Made by a program: the position numbers and the translations under genes | Shown: positions 24,947-34,618 of the stretch, piece by piece | Numbering within the stretch: position 1 is the stretch's first letter | Layout of the letters: each line of letters starts with the position of its first letter | NCBI GenBank assembly: GCA_021813445.1 | Contig: JAKAKP010000072.1 | Location: 1 to 64,000 of the forward strand | From: Deltaproteobacteria bacterium | GTDB taxonomy: Bacteria; Desulfobacterota; Desulfobaccia; Desulfobaccales; 0-14-0-80-60-11 | Direction of reading: 5' to 3' | DNA: 64,000 bases | The notes under the pieces: generated by a model | The model's database searches: none | Told to the model about the DNA's origin: nothing | What the model saw: the letters and a program-made list of their open reading frames with translations, nothing else

Positions 24947-27900
24947 TTACAGCTTATACCGCTCGTCGACGATACGTTCCACTTCCTCTTCGGTGGGCAT
25001 GGAGTCCCGGTAGCCGGCCATGTATTGGTTCCGGAGCCAGCGAAATAGGCTCACCGTCTCGTTGACGCGCACGATCTCCGGGATGTCCCCGCTTTTCACG
25101 GTCTTGATGTGCTGGTTGTACTGGCCCAGCATGGAGACCACGTCGTAGAAGGTGGCTGCATCCCGCTTGATGCCCCGCTTGAAGGACCTCCCCTCCTTGG
25201 GATAGACGCAGTCCGGCGCGGGGTTGCCGGAGATGTCCACCCGCTGGAAGGGCCGCCGCACTGCCACCTGCCATTTCCGGGACTCCACCATCATCCGGGC
25301 GATCATGGGCCCGGCCCAGTCGTGGGTCTGGTGCCCCTGGGGGCAGGCAGAGAAGAATTCCACCAGCGACGGGCCGTTATAGGCGATGGCCTCCTTCAGG
25401 ATCTTGATGGCGTAGAAGGGGTTGTCGATGGAGAGCTTGGCCGCGTAGACGTGGGAGATGGCCATGGCCTGGCTGATGATCCGGCGGTGCAGGGTGGTTT
25501 TGCCTGCGTACTTCTTGCCGATGGGGGAGGTGGAGCGGTCCGAGCCGAAGCGGGTGGCTCCGGATTTTTGCATGCCGGTATTCATGTAACCTTCGTTGTT
25601 GTAAATCACCCAGGTGATGTCGAAGTTTTCCCCCAGTGCATGGTTAAAGGGGCCGTTGCCGATATCGTAGATGGCGCCGTCCCCGGCGAAGACGATGAGC
25701 TTGGTGAGCACGCTGTTGTACCGATTCTGGTAGGCCTGGTCCAGGCTGAACTTCGCCCCCAGGGCCGCGGCCGAGGCGGTGCCGAAGCCGTAGTGCCCCG
25801 AGGGATACATGCGGGTGTTGAAGGGATTCACCAGCTCCGACACCTCGTTGCAGCCGGTGGCGTTGATGGTGTAGATGTTGAAGCCGTGGTCCAGCATGTG
25901 TTCGATGGCCCGCTTGTTCCTCTCGGAGAGAATCTTCAGGCCCTGGTAGAAGGTGGCGATGCCTTGGGGGTGGTTGCGCAGGGATTCCGCGGCGAAGAAG
26001 GTGAGGAGGTTGATCACGCCTTCGCTGCAGCCGGGGCACAGGGTGTGCTTGCCGGGATAGAGCTTGGAAAAGACAAAGAGCACCTGGTGGTTGAGGGAGA
26101 GCTGGTCCACAAAGGGCGTCAGATTCACCGTGTTGTCCCAGGCCCGGAATTCTTCCGGGAGAAAATCCTGGTCCTGGACGTCGGCTTTGGCCATCATTTT
26201 CAGGGCGTCGGTGGGGCAGACCTGAGCGCAGACGCCGCAGCCTTTGCAGGCCGAGGGATCGGCATTGATATTTAAGGCGAAGCGGTCCCAGGGCACGCCT
26301 TTGGGCAGGCTCTTGAAGATCTTGAAGAAGGGTTTGGCCTCATCACTGATGGGCCGGTCGGTGACCGTGGAATAGAGGGCCGAATCGGGACAGGACGCGG
26401 CGCACAGGCCGCAGGCGATGCACTTCGAGTGGTCATAGACCGGTATCTGGGTGCCGATGTAGCTCATGTCCCGGTAGCGGCTGGTGCCCGCGGGCACGAT
26501 GGGCAGGAAGCGGTCCCAGGGGACCTTCTTGCCCTCCAGGATGGGCTGCACCATGCGCCGCTGGAAGAGAGCCTGGTAGTCTTCCACCAGATTCACCGCT
26601 TGAATGGTGCCCATTTCGTCTTTTTCCGTGAGGGTCACGGGCAGGCCTGCGGTCCCCGGCTTATGGCCGAAGTCTTCCGGCAAGGGCGGGGAATAAACGG
26701 GGTTGCTGGCATCCAAGGCCAGGGTCCCCGGGGCCTTCTCGGCGACGTGGCCGGAGGCCTGGTCCGCGCCGTACTTGAGCAGGGCGATATTGGCCTCCAG
26801 CATCTCCTTCTTCTTGGTCCCCAGCTTCTTTTCCAGGATTTTCTTAAAGCGCCGCTCGAACTCCTTCTCCGGCAAGATGCCCATTTCATTGTTGATCAAG
26901 CCCAGCATGGCGGCCCCAGGCAAGTTCCGGTTCAGATGCAAAAGGGCCGCCTTGGTGCCGTCCAGGGTCAGGAGCTTGATACGCCGGTATTTGATCAAAG
27001 ACTGCACCTGGGAGGGGAAGGTGGCCATCACGTCGTAGCAGCTTTGAGAGGTGTTGATGACCAGGAGACCGTTTTCCTTGAGACCGCCCACATATTCCCG
27101 GAGAATCTGGCCCGACAAAAACTTCTCGTTGAAAAAGGCCAGCACGTCCTGCTCGGTCAATTCCGAACTGTTGCGGATGGGCTGGGAGGAAATGCGCAGG
27201 TTCATGAAGACCGGCGCGCCTTTCCGGGCCGCGCCGTAGCGGGCCCCGGACTGGATGAATTTCTTGCCCGTGCCCATCTCTTCGGCGTAGATGAGGGCCG
27301 CGGACTCCAGGGCGGTCTTCACCCCTTCCGCGCCCACGCCGATAAAGGTCATGCCCAGTTCCCGCTCCAGATAGCCGGCCAACGGCGCGGGCCTCAAGGT
27401 CATGGGCCCTTCGATGCCCACATAAAAATCGCGGTGGAAGCCCCGCTTCTTCTCCAGGCAAGAGATCATGTTCTCCACCACCGCCGCGGCGTCATATTTA
27501 TTGAAGTCCTTGCTGCCCAGGCCGTACACCCCGTGGAAGAGGGTGGGCATGTCCTGCCGGCCATAGACCCGGTGCTCTTTTTTGCCTTCCCGGCCCGCCC
27601 GCAGGGAAACTTGCAGGGAGGCCTGCACATCCGCCAGGAGCAATTGATTATGGGTGGTGCCGGTGCGCTCCAGCACGCTGATATATTTGGCTTTGCGCAT
27701 CCCGTAGGCCAGTTCTTCATAGCAGGGCGGATTAAACAATACCGGCCGCACCACGCCGATGCGATAGCCCTTCACGTCCCGGTAATAGTCCACCACGTCC
27801 TTGACCACACCCGCGGCCGACCCCAGGATGACGATCACCAGGTCCGCGTCTTCGGTGCGGTAGCACTCCACCACCTTGAGGTTGGTGCCCAGGATGCGGT

Positions 27901-28825
27901 TCATGACGTTCATGGCCATGACAAAGCCCCGCTTGAAGAAGCGGTACGCCAGGTCCTGGGCCACCTGTCCCTCCATGGTCAGGTCGGTGTCGGTGAAGGT
28001 GCCGGTGAGGGTCCCGTGCTCGAAGTTCGGCTGATAGAGGCGGTTGGGGGGGCCAACAAAAAATTCCAGGAAGCTGTTGGAGAGATCCTTGATGTTTTCA
28101 ATGGCGTGGCTTTTGATGAACCCGTCGCCGATGACCATGGTGGGGAGCATCACCTGCTTCAACTCCGAGACCTTGAAGGCGATGGGCAAAAGGTCATGGA
28201 GCTCCTGATTGTTTTCGGACACCAGTTGGGCCCAGCCGGCGTTGCGCACCGCGTAAAAGTCCGTGTGGCCGCAGTGAATGCTCAAGGACCCCTTGTTCAC
28301 TTCCCGGGCCATGACGGTCATCACCACCGGCAGGCGTTTGCCGGCCACGGAAAAGAGATTTTTGGTCTTCAGCACCAGCCCCTGGGACGAAGTGTTATCC
28401 ACATAGCGGCCGCCCTGGCAGGCCATGGCTTCCACCGCGGCGATGGCCGACAATTCGTCGGAGGGCTGGAAATACATCAGCTCCGTGCCGAACAGGTTTT
28501 TTTGACCGTTGGCCGCCACCCGGGCAAAGTTTTCGGCAATGGGCGTTGAAGGGGTGATAGGGTAGCCACAGAGCCCGTCCACCACCCGGGTCAGCACCGA
28601 GATGGCGGCCTGGTTGCCGTCCATTAAGACTTCATAACGCCGGCGCATGGTCTCCAGCTTCTTTTCCGGAATGTTGGCCAGGTCAAAGGTAAAGAGCTCC
28701 CGGGCGTCAAACCGCTCCCACTCGTTCTGCCATTCCACAGGTATGACCTGCTCCCTTTTGACGCTCCGGAGCTTGTGGTAAGGGAGTTGCTGGCGCAAGG
28801 TAAGGATTTCGGTGCTCGGTCTCAT
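24947..28825 (-). CDS. Fused 2-oxoacid (pyruvate-type):ferredoxin oxidoreductase
   Basis: About 1292 residues against 1170-1200 for NifJ. It oxidatively decarboxylates a 2-oxoacid to acyl-CoA with reduction of ferredoxin or flavodoxin, or runs in reverse. Order: alpha domains (~30-450, 'GLCGYPITPSTPIAE'), gamma domain (~490-720, 'GVGAEGVKTALESAALIYAEE'), two-cluster ferredoxin domain ('CIACGLCAASCPDSAL', 'CKGCGVCAQVCPTDAL'), then the thiamine-diphosphate beta domain ('TLCPGCSEGVINLL', 'GDGAIYDIGNG'). The insert after the gamma domain and before the ferredoxin domain is longer than usual. I take ATG 28825 (AAGGAGAACGTCC before it) and not the track start at 28885. Single-gene unit with its own terminators. 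The natural substrate could be pyruvate or another 2-oxoacid. Confidence 0.9.
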   Translation of the reverse strand: MRPSTEILTLRQQLPYHKLRSVKREQVIPVEWQNEWERFDARELFTFDLANIPEKKLETMRRRYEVLMDGNQAAISVLTRVVDGLCGYPITPSTPIAENFARVAANGQKNLFGTELMYFQPSDELSAIAAVEAMACQGGRYVDNTSSQGLVLKTKNLFSVAGKRLPVVMTVMAREVNKGSLSIHCGHTDFYAVRNAGWAQLVSENNQELHDLLPIAFKVSELKQVMLPTMVIGDGFIKSHAIENIKDLSNSFLEFFVGPPNRLYQPNFEHGTLTGTFTDTDLTMEGQVAQDLAYRFFKRGFVMAMNVMNRILGTNLKVVECYRTEDADLVIVILGSAAGVVKDVVDYYRDVKGYRIGVVRPVLFNPPCYEELAYGMRKAKYISVLERTGTTHNQLLLADVQASLQVSLRAGREGKKEHRVYGRQDMPTLFHGVYGLGSKDFNKYDAAAVVENMISCLEKKRGFHRDFYVGIEGPMTLRPAPLAGYLERELGMTFIGVGAEGVKTALESAALIYAEEMGTGKKFIQSGARYGAARKGAPVFMNLRISSQPIRNSSELTEQDVLAFFNEKFLSGQILREYVGGLKENGLLVINTSQSCYDVMATFPSQVQSLIKYRRIKLLTLDGTKAALLHLNRNLPGAAMLGLINNEMGILPEKEFERRFKKILEKKLGTKKKEMLEANIALLKYGADQASGHVAEKAPGTLALDASNPVYSPPLPEDFGHKPGTAGLPVTLTEKDEMGTIQAVNLVEDYQALFQRRMVQPILEGKKVPWDRFLPIVPAGTSRYRDMSYIGTQIPVYDHSKCIACGLCAASCPDSALYSTVTDRPISDEAKPFFKIFKSLPKGVPWDRFALNINADPSACKGCGVCAQVCPTDALKMMAKADVQDQDFLPEEFRAWDNTVNLTPFVDQLSLNHQVLFVFSKLYPGKHTLCPGCSEGVINLLTFFAAESLRNHPQGIATFYQGLKILSERNKRAIEHMLDHGFNIYTINATGCNEVSELVNPFNTRMYPSGHYGFGTASAAALGAKFSLDQAYQNRYNSVLTKLIVFAGDGAIYDIGNGPFNHALGENFDITWVIYNNEGYMNTGMQKSGATRFGSDRSTSPIGKKYAGKTTLHRRIISQAMAISHVYAAKLSIDNPFYAIKILKEAIAYNGPSLVEFFSACPQGHQTHDWAGPMIARMMVESRKWQVAVRRPFQRVDISGNPAPDCVYPKEGRSFKRGIKRDAATFYDVVSMLGQYNQHIKTVKSGDIPEIVRVNETVSLFRWLRNQYMAGYRDSMPTEEEVERIVDERYKL

Positions 28826-29066
28826 GGACGTTCTCCTTAAAATGGGACTATTAAAGACCTCTGAAAAAAGGGGAGTTTCTGCCATTCTAGAGGAGCGAAT
28901 GGAGCCCGCACCACCGGGATAATAGGGCTTCTGCTTCGCTCAGGATGACAAAACAGGGCTTTTAAACAGTGCTCTAATAATTATTTAACCGAAAATATAA
29001 TCTCTCCGCAAGGGAATATCCATTGACAAAGCAAAATTTATCCTTCAAATTTATTATTATCCCTTA

Positions 29067-30113
29067 ATGAAGGATAAGATATTGACCGGCGGCTACGTGC
29101 TGAGAGAATTTTCCCCGGGCCAACGCCAAACCTACCGGACGGCCGCGGAGATTTACCGGGTTTTTTTGCAAGCCCTTAATCAGAGCCGCGGTTATAAAGG
29201 AGGCATGCACTGGAAGCGGATCGGGGGCCGGGAATACCTCTACCGCTATCGGGACCGTCTGGGCCACGGGGAAAGTCTGGGGCCCCGGGGAGAAGACACA
29301 GAACGGCTCTTCGCCCACTTTAACCGGGAGCGCCGGGAGGCAGCGGCCCGCCTCCGGGACGCCCGCCTGCGGCTCCGGGAACAGGCCCGGTTTTGCCGGG
29401 CCGCTTTGATTAACCGGGTGCCTCTGGCCGCGGTCAAAATCCTGCGCGCCTTGGAGCAACGGGACATCGGGGAGAACTTGCTGGTCATCGGCACCGGCGC
29501 GCTTTACGCCTATGCCGCCGGCGCTGGGGTTTTACTGGAGCCTCCGGGGCTCTTAGCCCCGGCCCAGCGCGGCCTGACTCTGGCCGCGGCCGGGGAGATG
29601 GCCTGGGAAGAACTGCTGCAGGTGGCCCGCCGCACTGACCGCTCCTTTGCCCCCCTGGCCGGGGCGGAATGCCGGGCCGCGAACCGGGACGGTTTTCAGG
29701 TGACCCTGCTGAAATCCGGATTAAAGCAGGCGGGGAAACAAAAAACCATCACCGTGCCCGGGGCCAGGGAACCGCTGCCGCCGGAGGCAGGTAATCTCTA
29801 TTTCCTGACGGCTTCCCCCAAATTCTCCCAGGTAATCATCGGCAAAGACGGGGGGCCCGCCACCATGGTGGTGCCCGACCCCCGGGCCTTTGCCCTTAAC
29901 AAACTCTGGTTGAGCCAGCAGGAGGGCCGGGAGGAATCCAGGCAGCAGGGCGACCTCAGCCAGGCCCTGGCCTTAGCCGCACTGGTGCTGCGCTATCTGC
30001 CCCAATACGACTTCTTCTCCACCGACCTGGACATGTTCCCTCAGGACTTGGCCCCGGATCCGGCGCAATGGGCCGCAGAGGCAGAGTTGACCGCAGACGA
30101 ACCCCTGGAATAG
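29067..30113 (+). CDS. GSU2403-family nucleotidyltransferase-fold protein
   Basis: 348 residues. The middle part carries a degenerate nucleotidyltransferase start, 'LLVIGTGALYAYAAGAGV' (GTxAxxxY), and the second half has 'LTLLKSG'-type and 'DPRAFALNKLWLSQQ' blocks (PDPxxFAxHKLxx), the pattern of the GSU2403/NTP_transf_8 family. The N-terminal ~120 residues ('YRTAAEIYRVFLQALNQSRGYKGGMHWK') also match this family. Function unknown; some related proteins are proposed antitoxin/toxin-like nucleotidyltransferases. It stands alone between the oxidoreductase and the sensor operon. Confidence 0.8.
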   Translation: MKDKILTGGYVLREFSPGQRQTYRTAAEIYRVFLQALNQSRGYKGGMHWKRIGGREYLYRYRDRLGHGESLGPRGEDTERLFAHFNRERREAAARLRDARLRLREQARFCRAALINRVPLAAVKILRALEQRDIGENLLVIGTGALYAYAAGAGVLLEPPGLLAPAQRGLTLAAAGEMAWEELLQVARRTDRSFAPLAGAECRAANRDGFQVTLLKSGLKQAGKQKTITVPGAREPLPPEAGNLYFLTASPKFSQVIIGKDGGPATMVVPDPRAFALNKLWLSQQEGREESRQQGDLSQALALAALVLRYLPQYDFFSTDLDMFPQDLAPDPAQWAAEAELTADEPLE

Positions 30114-30229
30114 TAAATAATAACCGGCTCTTAATCACAGGAACGCCTTGTTTCCGGGCTCCAAAAAGATTATTGTAAACATAGCAGCATAGCGGCCTTG
30201 ATCCTCAGGAGAAAAGGGGGAGAGAAATT

Positions 30230-30433
30230 ATGGATGCTTTGGCCAAGACGCGCACCTCCTTGGTCCTGGGGGGAATCGTCGTTTTTCTCCTCTTAAACTA
30301 TCCGCTGCTGCAGATTTTTAACCTCGATACGACCATCTGGGGGGTTCCCCTTCTGGTTTTATACCTTCATGTGGTCTGGCTCGCGGCCATTGCTGCCCTT
30401 TATGCCCTGGGCCGGCGCTTAACTTCTCAATAG
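30230..30433 (+). CDS. Small two-TM membrane protein (DUF3311-like)
   Basis: 67 residues with two hydrophobic helices ('LVLGGIVVFLLLNYPLLQIF' and 'PLLVLYLHVVWLAAIAALYAL'). The WGVPLLVLYLHVVW core resembles the small DUF3311/YhdT-like partners usually encoded just upstream of a sodium:solute symporter. It precedes the SSS-kinase gene by 22 nt, and a GGGAGAGAAATT site precedes the ATG. It is probably part of the same transport/sensing unit. Confidence 0.75.
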   Translation: MDALAKTRTSLVLGGIVVFLLLNYPLLQIFNLDTTIWGVPLLVLYLHVVWLAAIAALYALGRRLTSQ

Positions 30434-30455
30434 TAAAACGGCAAGGCGGGAAACC

Positions 30456-33400
30456 ATGCTCAGCACGGGATTGGTGGCGGTAGCGGCTTTCGGTTATCTC
30501 CTGGGGCTTTTCGCCATTGCCTATTATGGGGACCGGCAACGGGCCCGGGGCAAGAGCCTCATTGCCAACCCCTATATCTATGCCCTCTCCCTGGCGGCTT
30601 ATTGCACCGCCTGGACTTTCTACGGCAGCGTCGGCAAGGCGGCCACCTCCGGGGTGACCTTTCTCGCCATCTATCTGGGACCCACGATTATTGCCTTTAC
30701 CTGGTGGTTCGGCTTGCGCAAGCTCTTGCGCATCTGCAAGGACAACAATCTGACCACCATGTCCGATTTCCTGACGCTGCGCTATGGCAAAGGTGCGTTT
30801 CTGGGGGCTTTGGCCACCGTGGTCGTCCTCCTGGCCATCACCCCCTATATCGGCCTGCAGCTCAAGTCCATCTCCGCCACCTTTAACATCCTGGTCACTA
30901 AAGAATATACTCCGCAAATAGCTCCCCCCATCTATCAAGACACCGCCTTTTATGTGGCCCTGCTGCTGGCAGCCTTCGGCATCCTCTTTGGGGCCCGCCA
31001 TCTGGACCCCACGGAGCGTCACGAGGGCCTGGTGGCGGTAGTGGTGTTCGAGTCCCTCATTGAGCTTCTGGCCTTTATCAGCTTGGGACTTCTGGTCACC
31101 TTCGGCCTCTTCCCGGGCTGGGGGGACATCTTCTCCCGCATCCAGCAGAGCCCGGAATTCCGGGAACTGCTTCTGGTGAACACCGGCCCCCAGAACAGCT
31201 ATTCGCTGCTATTGACGCTCACCCTCCTGGCCATGGGGGCCATCCATTTTCTCCCCCGCATGTTCCACATGGCGGTGGTGGAAAATACCGAGGAGAAGCA
31301 TATTCTCACCGCGATCTGGCTCTTTCCCCTGTATATGCTGTTGATCAACCTGTTTGTCATGCCCATCGCCTTCGGAGGCCTGCTCCTGGGTTTGCCGCCG
31401 GCCCAGGGCGACACTTTCGTGCTGCGCATCCCCTTGATGACCGGGCATCCCTTTCTCGCAGTGCTGGTCTTCTTGGGGGGGCTGTCCGCGGCCACGGCCA
31501 TGGTGGCGGTGGCCTCCATCGCCGTGAGCACCATGATCCTCAACAGCCTGGTGATGCCCCTGGCCATCCGTCTGCAACTGCAGGAGCACATCACCCCCCA
31601 TCTCCTGAGCATCAAACGGGGCGCCATCCTCTTGCTCATTCTCTTGGGATACTTCGGTTATCACCTGTTCTGGCCCACGGTCATGCTGGTGGATATCGGC
31701 CTCATCGCCTTTTGCGGGGTGATGCAATTGGTGCCGGCCATGGTGGGGGCCCTATACTGGCGGGAGGCTACCCGTTGGGGGGCGATTGCGGGTCTGGCGG
31801 CAGGTTTTCTGATCTGTTCCTATACCCTGGTGCTGCCCTATCTGGTGGAGGCGGGCTGGTTCTCCCGGAGTCTTTTGACCGCGGGCCCCTTCGGGCTGGG
31901 CCTGTTCCGGCCCACTGCCTTTTTGGGCCTGACCGGGCTGGATAAGCTGTCCCATGCCTTCTTTTGGTCCATGCTCTTCAATGTCGGCGCTTTTGTGTCC
32001 GTTTCCTTGGTCACGGTTTCCAGCCCGGTGGAAGAGGAGCAGGCCCAGAGGTTTGTGGGGGTCTTTGCCCCCAAGGAGATGCCTTTAGAGAAACGCTATA
32101 CCTATTTCCCCACCCTGGACCACTTAACCCACTTCATGGAGAAGCTCATCGGCCCCCGCAAGGCCGCGCAGGCGCGCCACGCCTTCCTGAGGGAGGTGGC
32201 CCTTCCCGAAGCCGAGTGGGGGGACCGGGAAAAGCTGCGGCTGGCAGGCTTCATAGAACGCACCATAGCCGCGTCCATCGGCCCGGCCGCGGCCCGGGTG
32301 ATCGTCGAGGGCTACCTCTCCTCCCTGGGCTCCCGGATGGAAGACGTCTTCGACCTTTTCGGCCACATTTCCAGTTCTCTGGAGGAAAGCGAGCAACAAC
32401 TGAAACGGCGGGTGGCGGAACTCTCGGTGCTTTTTGAAGCCGCCCATCGGCTGGCTTCGTCTCTGTATATTCCCGATCTCCTGGAAGGCGTGCTGGGGGT
32501 GCTGCAGGAAAAGCTGGGCGTGGGTATATGTACCGTGCGGTTGTTGGATGAAGATGGCTTTCTGCACGTAAAAGGTTCACGGGGGCTGCCGCCGGAAGTT
32601 CGGGAGCAGGTGATAAAGCCCGAGCCCGATTCCCTTTTGGGGCAATGTCTTGGGCCACCTCAGGTAATATCCGTGCCGGATTCGGCGACAGTGGCGGATC
32701 GCCTCCGGGGTCTTCTGGAAGAGGAAGTTTTGGGTTCTCTGGTGTTGGCGCCCATCACCACGGAGACCCTGACCCTGGGGGTGTTGACCGCGGCCAGCAG
32801 CCAGAAAGGCTTTTTTACCAGGGAACACGTGGAGTTCTTTCAATCTCTGGCAGGGCAGCTGGGGTTGGCCGTGCGCACGGCCAACATCGAGGAAGCCCTG
32901 CGTCTGGACGAATCCCGACTGGAAGCGGTCTGGCAGCTCAGCCGGATGACCAGGGCCACGCTCCAGGAGATTACCGATTTCGCCCTGGAAGAAGCGGTCC
33001 GGCTGACCAAAAGCAAAATAGGCTACCTGGCTTTCATGAATGAGGAGGAGACCGTTCTCACCATGCAGGCCTGGTCCAAGACGGCCATGGGGGAATGCGC
33101 CGTTAGTGATAAACCTTTGATCTACCCCCTGGAGACCACCGGCCTCTGGGGTGAAGCCGTGCGGCAGCGGCGGCCCATCATTACCAATGATTATGCCGCG
33201 CCCAATCCCTATAAGAAGGGCTATCCCGCCGGCCATGTGGAAATCCGGCGCCACCTGAATATCCCGGTCTTTGACGGCGACCATATTGTGGCCGTGGCCG
33301 GCGTGGGCAATAAAGAAGAGGATTATGATGAAGCCGATATCCGGCAACTGACTTTATTGATGAACGGCATGTGGTGGCAGATCAAGCGCCAGCGGGAAGA

Positions 33401-34478
33401 GGAGGCTTTGACCGCCCAGGTGGAGCGCGGCATCTATTTTCAGAAGCTGTTGATTCACACCTGCATGGACGGCATCGTCGGCAACGACCGGGAAGGCGTG
33501 GTGCGCACTCTGAATGAAACCGCGGCTAAAATCGTCGGTTATGAGCCCACGGAGGTCCTGGGCAAGATGAATATCCGGGAACTCTATGCCCCGGGCCAGT
33601 TCCAGGAAATCGATTCGAAGATCCACGGTCACGGCGACGGCGGCCCGGGCATCCTGGAGAACTATGAAACGCTGATGCGCCATAAGGACGGCGCCCTGGT
33701 GCCGGTCTGGCTCTCCGCCCGGCTGCTCTACGAAAAAGACCGGGAAATCGGCATGATCGGCCATTTCAAAGACCTGCGGGAACGCAAACACATGGAGGAG
33801 GAGCTCCTGCGGAGCGAGCGTCTGGCCATCCTGGGCAAGATGGCGGCCCATATCAGCCATGAGATCAAAAATCCCCTAATGCTCATCGGCGGCTTCGCCC
33901 GCCAGGTTCTGAAAGATCCGGCGTCAGACCCGGCAAAGACCCAGGGGAAACTCCGGATCATCGTCGACGAAGTCCGCCGCCTGGAAGAATTTCTCCAGGA
34001 AGTGGGCAGCTATGCCAAATTTTCCGAACCCCAGAAGATTCCCGGTGATCTTAACGCCTTGATTCAGGAAACCTGCAGCCGCCTGGAGCCCAGCATGCAG
34101 GAAAACAACATCGACCTCTCCCTGCAACTGGACCCGGGCCTCCCCCAGGTGCCCTTTGACCCCGCCCACCTGCGCCAGGTGCTGTTGAACATTGCTAAAA
34201 ACGGCATCGAGGCCATGGAAGGGGGCGGCACCCTGGCCATTGCCACCGGCCGCCGGGGTGAACGGGTGTTCGTGGAAATAGGCGATACCGGCGTGGGCAT
34301 GACCCCGGAAATCCGGGAAAAGATCTTTCAACCCTTCTTCTCTTCCAAACCCAAGGGCAGCGGCCTGGGCCTGGCCATTTCCCAGAAGATCATCGAGGCC
34401 CACCAGGGGGAAATCGCCATCGACAGCGAGCCGCAAAAGGGCACCCGGGTGACTATTTTCCTTAAAGTGGAACTCTAG
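30456..34478 (+). CDS. Sodium:solute symporter-histidine kinase fusion (CbrA-like) with GAF and PAS domains
   Basis: 1340 residues. The first ~520 form an SSS-family transporter ('YCTAWTFYGSVGKAATSGVTFLAIYLGPT', 'MSDFLTLRYGK') with about 13 membrane segments. Next come a linker/coiled coil, two GAF-like domains (~650-800 and ~830-990), a PAS domain (~1010-1120, 'TCMDGIVGNDREGVVRTLNETAAKIVGYE'), a HisKA with the phosphorylated His in 'AAHISHEIKNPLMLIGGFAR', and a HATPase (N-box 'LLNIAKNGIEAM', 'GDTGVGM', 'GSGLGLAISQKIIEAHQG'). It probably senses a transported solute or transport flux. No response regulator is adjacent, so its partner is elsewhere. Confidence 0.9.
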   Translation: MLSTGLVAVAAFGYLLGLFAIAYYGDRQRARGKSLIANPYIYALSLAAYCTAWTFYGSVGKAATSGVTFLAIYLGPTIIAFTWWFGLRKLLRICKDNNLTTMSDFLTLRYGKGAFLGALATVVVLLAITPYIGLQLKSISATFNILVTKEYTPQIAPPIYQDTAFYVALLLAAFGILFGARHLDPTERHEGLVAVVVFESLIELLAFISLGLLVTFGLFPGWGDIFSRIQQSPEFRELLLVNTGPQNSYSLLLTLTLLAMGAIHFLPRMFHMAVVENTEEKHILTAIWLFPLYMLLINLFVMPIAFGGLLLGLPPAQGDTFVLRIPLMTGHPFLAVLVFLGGLSAATAMVAVASIAVSTMILNSLVMPLAIRLQLQEHITPHLLSIKRGAILLLILLGYFGYHLFWPTVMLVDIGLIAFCGVMQLVPAMVGALYWREATRWGAIAGLAAGFLICSYTLVLPYLVEAGWFSRSLLTAGPFGLGLFRPTAFLGLTGLDKLSHAFFWSMLFNVGAFVSVSLVTVSSPVEEEQAQRFVGVFAPKEMPLEKRYTYFPTLDHLTHFMEKLIGPRKAAQARHAFLREVALPEAEWGDREKLRLAGFIERTIAASIGPAAARVIVEGYLSSLGSRMEDVFDLFGHISSSLEESEQQLKRRVAELSVLFEAAHRLASSLYIPDLLEGVLGVLQEKLGVGICTVRLLDEDGFLHVKGSRGLPPEVREQVIKPEPDSLLGQCLGPPQVISVPDSATVADRLRGLLEEEVLGSLVLAPITTETLTLGVLTAASSQKGFFTREHVEFFQSLAGQLGLAVRTANIEEALRLDESRLEAVWQLSRMTRATLQEITDFALEEAVRLTKSKIGYLAFMNEEETVLTMQAWSKTAMGECAVSDKPLIYPLETTGLWGEAVRQRRPIITNDYAAPNPYKKGYPAGHVEIRRHLNIPVFDGDHIVAVAGVGNKEEDYDEADIRQLTLLMNGMWWQIKRQREEEALTAQVERGIYFQKLLIHTCMDGIVGNDREGVVRTLNETAAKIVGYEPTEVLGKMNIRELYAPGQFQEIDSKIHGHGDGGPGILENYETLMRHKDGALVPVWLSARLLYEKDREIGMIGHFKDLRERKHMEEELLRSERLAILGKMAAHISHEIKNPLMLIGGFARQVLKDPASDPAKTQGKLRIIVDEVRRLEEFLQEVGSYAKFSEPQKIPGDLNALIQETCSRLEPSMQENNIDLSLQLDPGLPQVPFDPAHLRQVLLNIAKNGIEAMEGGGTLAIATGRRGERVFVEIGDTGVGMTPEIREKIFQPFFSSKPKGSGLGLAISQKIIEAHQGEIAIDSEPQKGTRVTIFLKVEL

Positions 34479-34563
34479 GCTTCACTTCTCCACGATATCC
34501 AGGGGTATTTCTTCTCCCTCCTCGGTTATCTTGCTAATTTAAAGTTTTTCTCTCAGAAATGAA

Positions 34564-34591
34564 GCAGCCCCTTGAAATATCAAGGGGCTGC
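34564..34591. terminator. Hairpin between convergent genes
   Basis: GCAGCCCCTTG / CAAGGGGCTGC, 11 bp around AAATAT, between the kinase fusion and the convergent YkgJ-family gene. Only a weak T-run on either side. Confidence 0.6.
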
Positions 34592-34618
34592 AAATTCCTG
34601 GCTTCTCTCTAAGGGCTC

